A DNA stretch of 8,391 nt from the NCBI GenBank assembly GCA_044370375.1, contig JBILVQ010000132.1, forward strand, positions 1 through 8,391, given 5' to 3'. Below are positions 7,801-8,391 of the stretch, piece by piece; position 1 is the first letter of the stretch; every line of letters begins with the position of its first letter. A program made the translations under genes and the position numbers. This DNA comes from JBILVQ01 sp044370375. GTDB lineage: Bacteria; Bacteroidota; Bacteroidia; UBA4408. The notes beneath the pieces were generated by a model, which was not told the DNA's origin, searched no databases, and saw only the letters and a list, made by a program, of their open reading frames with translations.

Positions 7801-7973
7801 TTGAGAACGACCAAAATCCTTTCCTTCATTTCGGCCGAAGCTTTATTGGTGAAAGTTATGGCCAGGATGGATTTAAAATTTCCTTCAGGTTTCATGAGCA
7901 TTTCGAGATACTCATTAACCAGTGTGGTTGTTTTACCGGACCCGGCGGACGAACGGTAAACTTTTAGGGGCAT
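4806..7973 (-). CDS. RecB/AddA-like helicase-nuclease (UvrD-type SF1A helicase plus PD-(D/E)XK nuclease)
   Basis: This complete 1055-residue cytoplasmic protein is related to AddA and RecB, which unwind and resect double-strand DNA ends for RecA-dependent repair and degrade foreign linear DNA. The UvrD-family motifs appear in order: Walker A SSAGSGKTT (8-16), Ia ITFTNKASAEMKERI (39-53), a TIDKFTHQIIRSFA block (113-126), Walker B IDEFQDTS (393-400), III VGDAKQSIYRFRGGD (424-438), IV NYNYRSKSEIIDFNNAFF (473-490), V MTVHKSKGLQF (749-759) and VI FYVAFTRAEEQL (826-837). The C-terminal nuclease appears intact: GLLVH with His927, Asp997 in RPDRL, Asp1010 and Lys1012 in DYKTG, then Gln1023 and Tyr1027. 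The ATG at 7973 is the only usable start: the frame upstream holds no start codon before a stop at 8016-8018. This leaves no room for a canonical Q motif before Walker A. An AddB/RexB partner is not adjacent on the downstream side, and the upstream neighbour, 8 bp away, is a serine hydrolase. Whether it acts as AddA or as a stand-alone enzyme is unresolved. Confidence 0.93.
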   Translation of the reverse strand: MPLKVYRSSAGSGKTTTLVNEYLEMLMKPEGNFKSILAITFTNKASAEMKERILVVLNTLADCQDENNLNPALRQQVSQICHQYHWQFSDIRSRAAKQLTQILHQYGSFAVSTIDKFTHQIIRSFAFDLRVPSNFVVETDTDLVVKTAVDQLIGRIGEDAFITKLMVEFMLERIEEEKSDRVQDDLVVLGKLMYNEKGLPLLPLLSDLSEEDFFKLRDQMNAAFFCTKNEFSTRAEAILKFAAQAGLNPNDFAYGTKGFYGALLSIAKGDPEGFDKKRFLDAVEKAAFYAKGADKETKEKFAGIESVLQEKISDLHRYWLSEKEQFFSLKIIIRNFYSLALLKEIKKSIDELRYNEGILPIAEFNHLVSNAIAQEPAPFIYERIGNRFNDLCIDEFQDTSVKQWENLMPLAENVLSLDGTVLLVGDAKQSIYRFRGGDAGQLNALPKILNIQNEWMKEREYLFIHHFLPRTLNYNYRSKSEIIDFNNAFFRHLIDDCLPNAGYDFPENSFHKLKLTYSDVEQECGKKVGGGSVRLQIIDKIEGDKKATSAEIFLARIEALKQQIDHFTGLGYRWGDITILTRANKEAGRFAAGLLERGVHVISRESVRVNESHKVILILDALRWFDDAANEPARLNVLNFLSLQYKKHPIEHAYFKAPQAWMQLLKELHLNWAPEDWSYLPLPSLVKRLLNFFRLDSSSDVFLSTFMDAVGNFYQKGKGGLPEFIQWWNDHGNKLNIVIPEGIDAVQIMTVHKSKGLQFKVVIMPMTDWDTGVGKGKKHWLNLNPEKNFGLALGVANHSDDLLNTPFADVYREEEFENLVDQLNLFYVAFTRAEEQLALILYKESGSAMRSWMNSFLEKTTLFQPQDGILFFGNGQTVEQKKESTTENPLMPRQASFETCDLILDYQWAFPIEGEEIQSLELGLLVHALFSKVIIKDDLPVVAQKIIHLNPVWKTKIAEMVSWMQEEPSLDIMWDPAYKVLLEQDILLLNGKSARPDRLMIADNKVRIFDYKTGIKREAHVIQLRDYATVLMQMNFQVETLALIYVEEKEVILLQ

Positions 7974-7981
7974 GAAAAAGC

Positions 7982-8391
7982 TTAAATAGTTTCGGGCTCT
8001 GCTACCTTCTTCTGATTATAAAATACAGGAATAAAAGAGGTAATGTTGTTAAAGCTGCCATTTACATGATTGCTAAGAATAATGATGGCACTTTTATCGG
8101 CAGGGTTGCGCATGGAGAAGGTATTAAAACCTTTCCACCATCCACCGTGATAATAAACAGGTGTATTATCGGCCAACATTTTAATCCTCCAGCCATAACC
8201 ATAGTTACGGCCTCCAATCATATCGTTGTTAGCGGGTTTCATGGCCAACTGAAGGGTTTTCATTTGAATAACGGAACCGTTATAAAGGGCATCATCCCAC
8301 TTCTTTAGGTCAATAATAGAACTATAGACACCTTTATCCCCTAACAAACCATCCATATAATCAGGCACTGATTCCTGGTTATTCTCATCGT
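7982..8391 (-). CDS. Beta-lactamase-family serine hydrolase, C-terminal part
   Basis: The gene is cut by the window edge. 135 C-terminal residues and a TAA stop are visible and the frame is open at 8391. The stretch GDKGVYSSIIDLKKW is the family's usual G-x-G-[IV]-Y-S-[ST]-x-x-D-L-x-K-W segment. It is followed by YGYGW and by YHGGWWKGFNT, where His-Gly-Gly sits at the place of the class C KTG motif, then IIILSN, the usual last strand. These mark a class C beta-lactamase/DD-peptidase-like serine hydrolase. The SxxK nucleophile and any signal peptide lie outside the window. Such proteins include peptidases, esterases and amidases, and nothing here shows that it degrades antibiotics. The GTG at 8368 is an internal Val codon, since upstream in-frame codons (DENNQES) continue naturally. 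The stop is 8 bp before the helicase start, so the two are probably co-transcribed. Confidence 0.82.
   Translation of the reverse strand, partial: DENNQESVPDYMDGLLGDKGVYSSIIDLKKWDDALYNGSVIQMKTLQLAMKPANNDMIGGRNYGYGWRIKMLADNTPVYYHGGWWKGFNTFSMRNPADKSAIIILSNHVNGSFNNITSFIPVFYNQKKVAEPETI

Noticed and set aside
7982..8368. Complete small hydrolase gene starting with GTG at 8368
   Set aside because: Coding sequence continues in frame to the window edge, and the visible part lacks the N-terminal catalytic half, so it is a truncated view of a larger gene.

Overview
The window looks like a chromosomal segment from a member of the Bacteroidota, possibly a Chitinophagales/Sphingobacteriales-type environmental lineage (inference; the order cannot be fixed from this sequence). 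The evidence is moderately AT-rich DNA, no obvious Shine-Dalgarno sequences, TAnnTTTG-type promoter matches, signal peptides ending in 'xAQ', and a gene set typical of the phylum: a secreted WG-repeat protein, a DUF4140/DUF4139 (MuiA-like) protein, and a RecB/AddA-type helicase-nuclease that starts almost at its Walker A motif. All five genes lie on the minus strand, so transcription runs from high to low coordinates. Coding density is about 95%.

In transcription order: (1) 7982-8391, the C-terminal end of a beta-lactamase-family serine hydrolase whose 5' part, with its SxxK nucleophile, is beyond the window. (2) 4806-7973, a complete 1055-residue UvrD/RecB-like helicase with a C-terminal PD-(D/E)XK nuclease, starting only 8 bp after the hydrolase and probably co-transcribed with it. 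(3) An 85-bp spacer with a 9-bp AT-rich hairpin (terminator or operator) and a perfect TAnnTTTG box next to the following start. (4) 2575-4719, a 714-residue secreted WG-repeat protein with helical repeats followed by eleven WG units on a near-perfect 34-residue period. (5) 876-2507, a secreted MuiA/DUF4139-family protein, 67 bp downstream and possibly in the same transcript, ending at a strong intrinsic terminator (832-868). (6) 105-653, a complete family I inorganic pyrophosphatase with its own candidate promoter and a bulged hairpin terminator overlapping its stop codon. Positions 1-84 hold nothing I can support.

Functionally the window mixes housekeeping genes (pyrophosphate hydrolysis, double-strand break processing) with two exported proteins of unknown function. 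I see no phage, transposon, CRISPR, toxin-antitoxin or defence cassette, and no convincing new system. The points most worth a second look are the architecture of the WG-repeat protein and its pairing with the DUF4139 protein, the helicase-nuclease with no AddB-like partner beside it, the Thr at a usually Lys active-site position of the pyrophosphatase, and the hairpin and promoter arrangement at 4720-4805.
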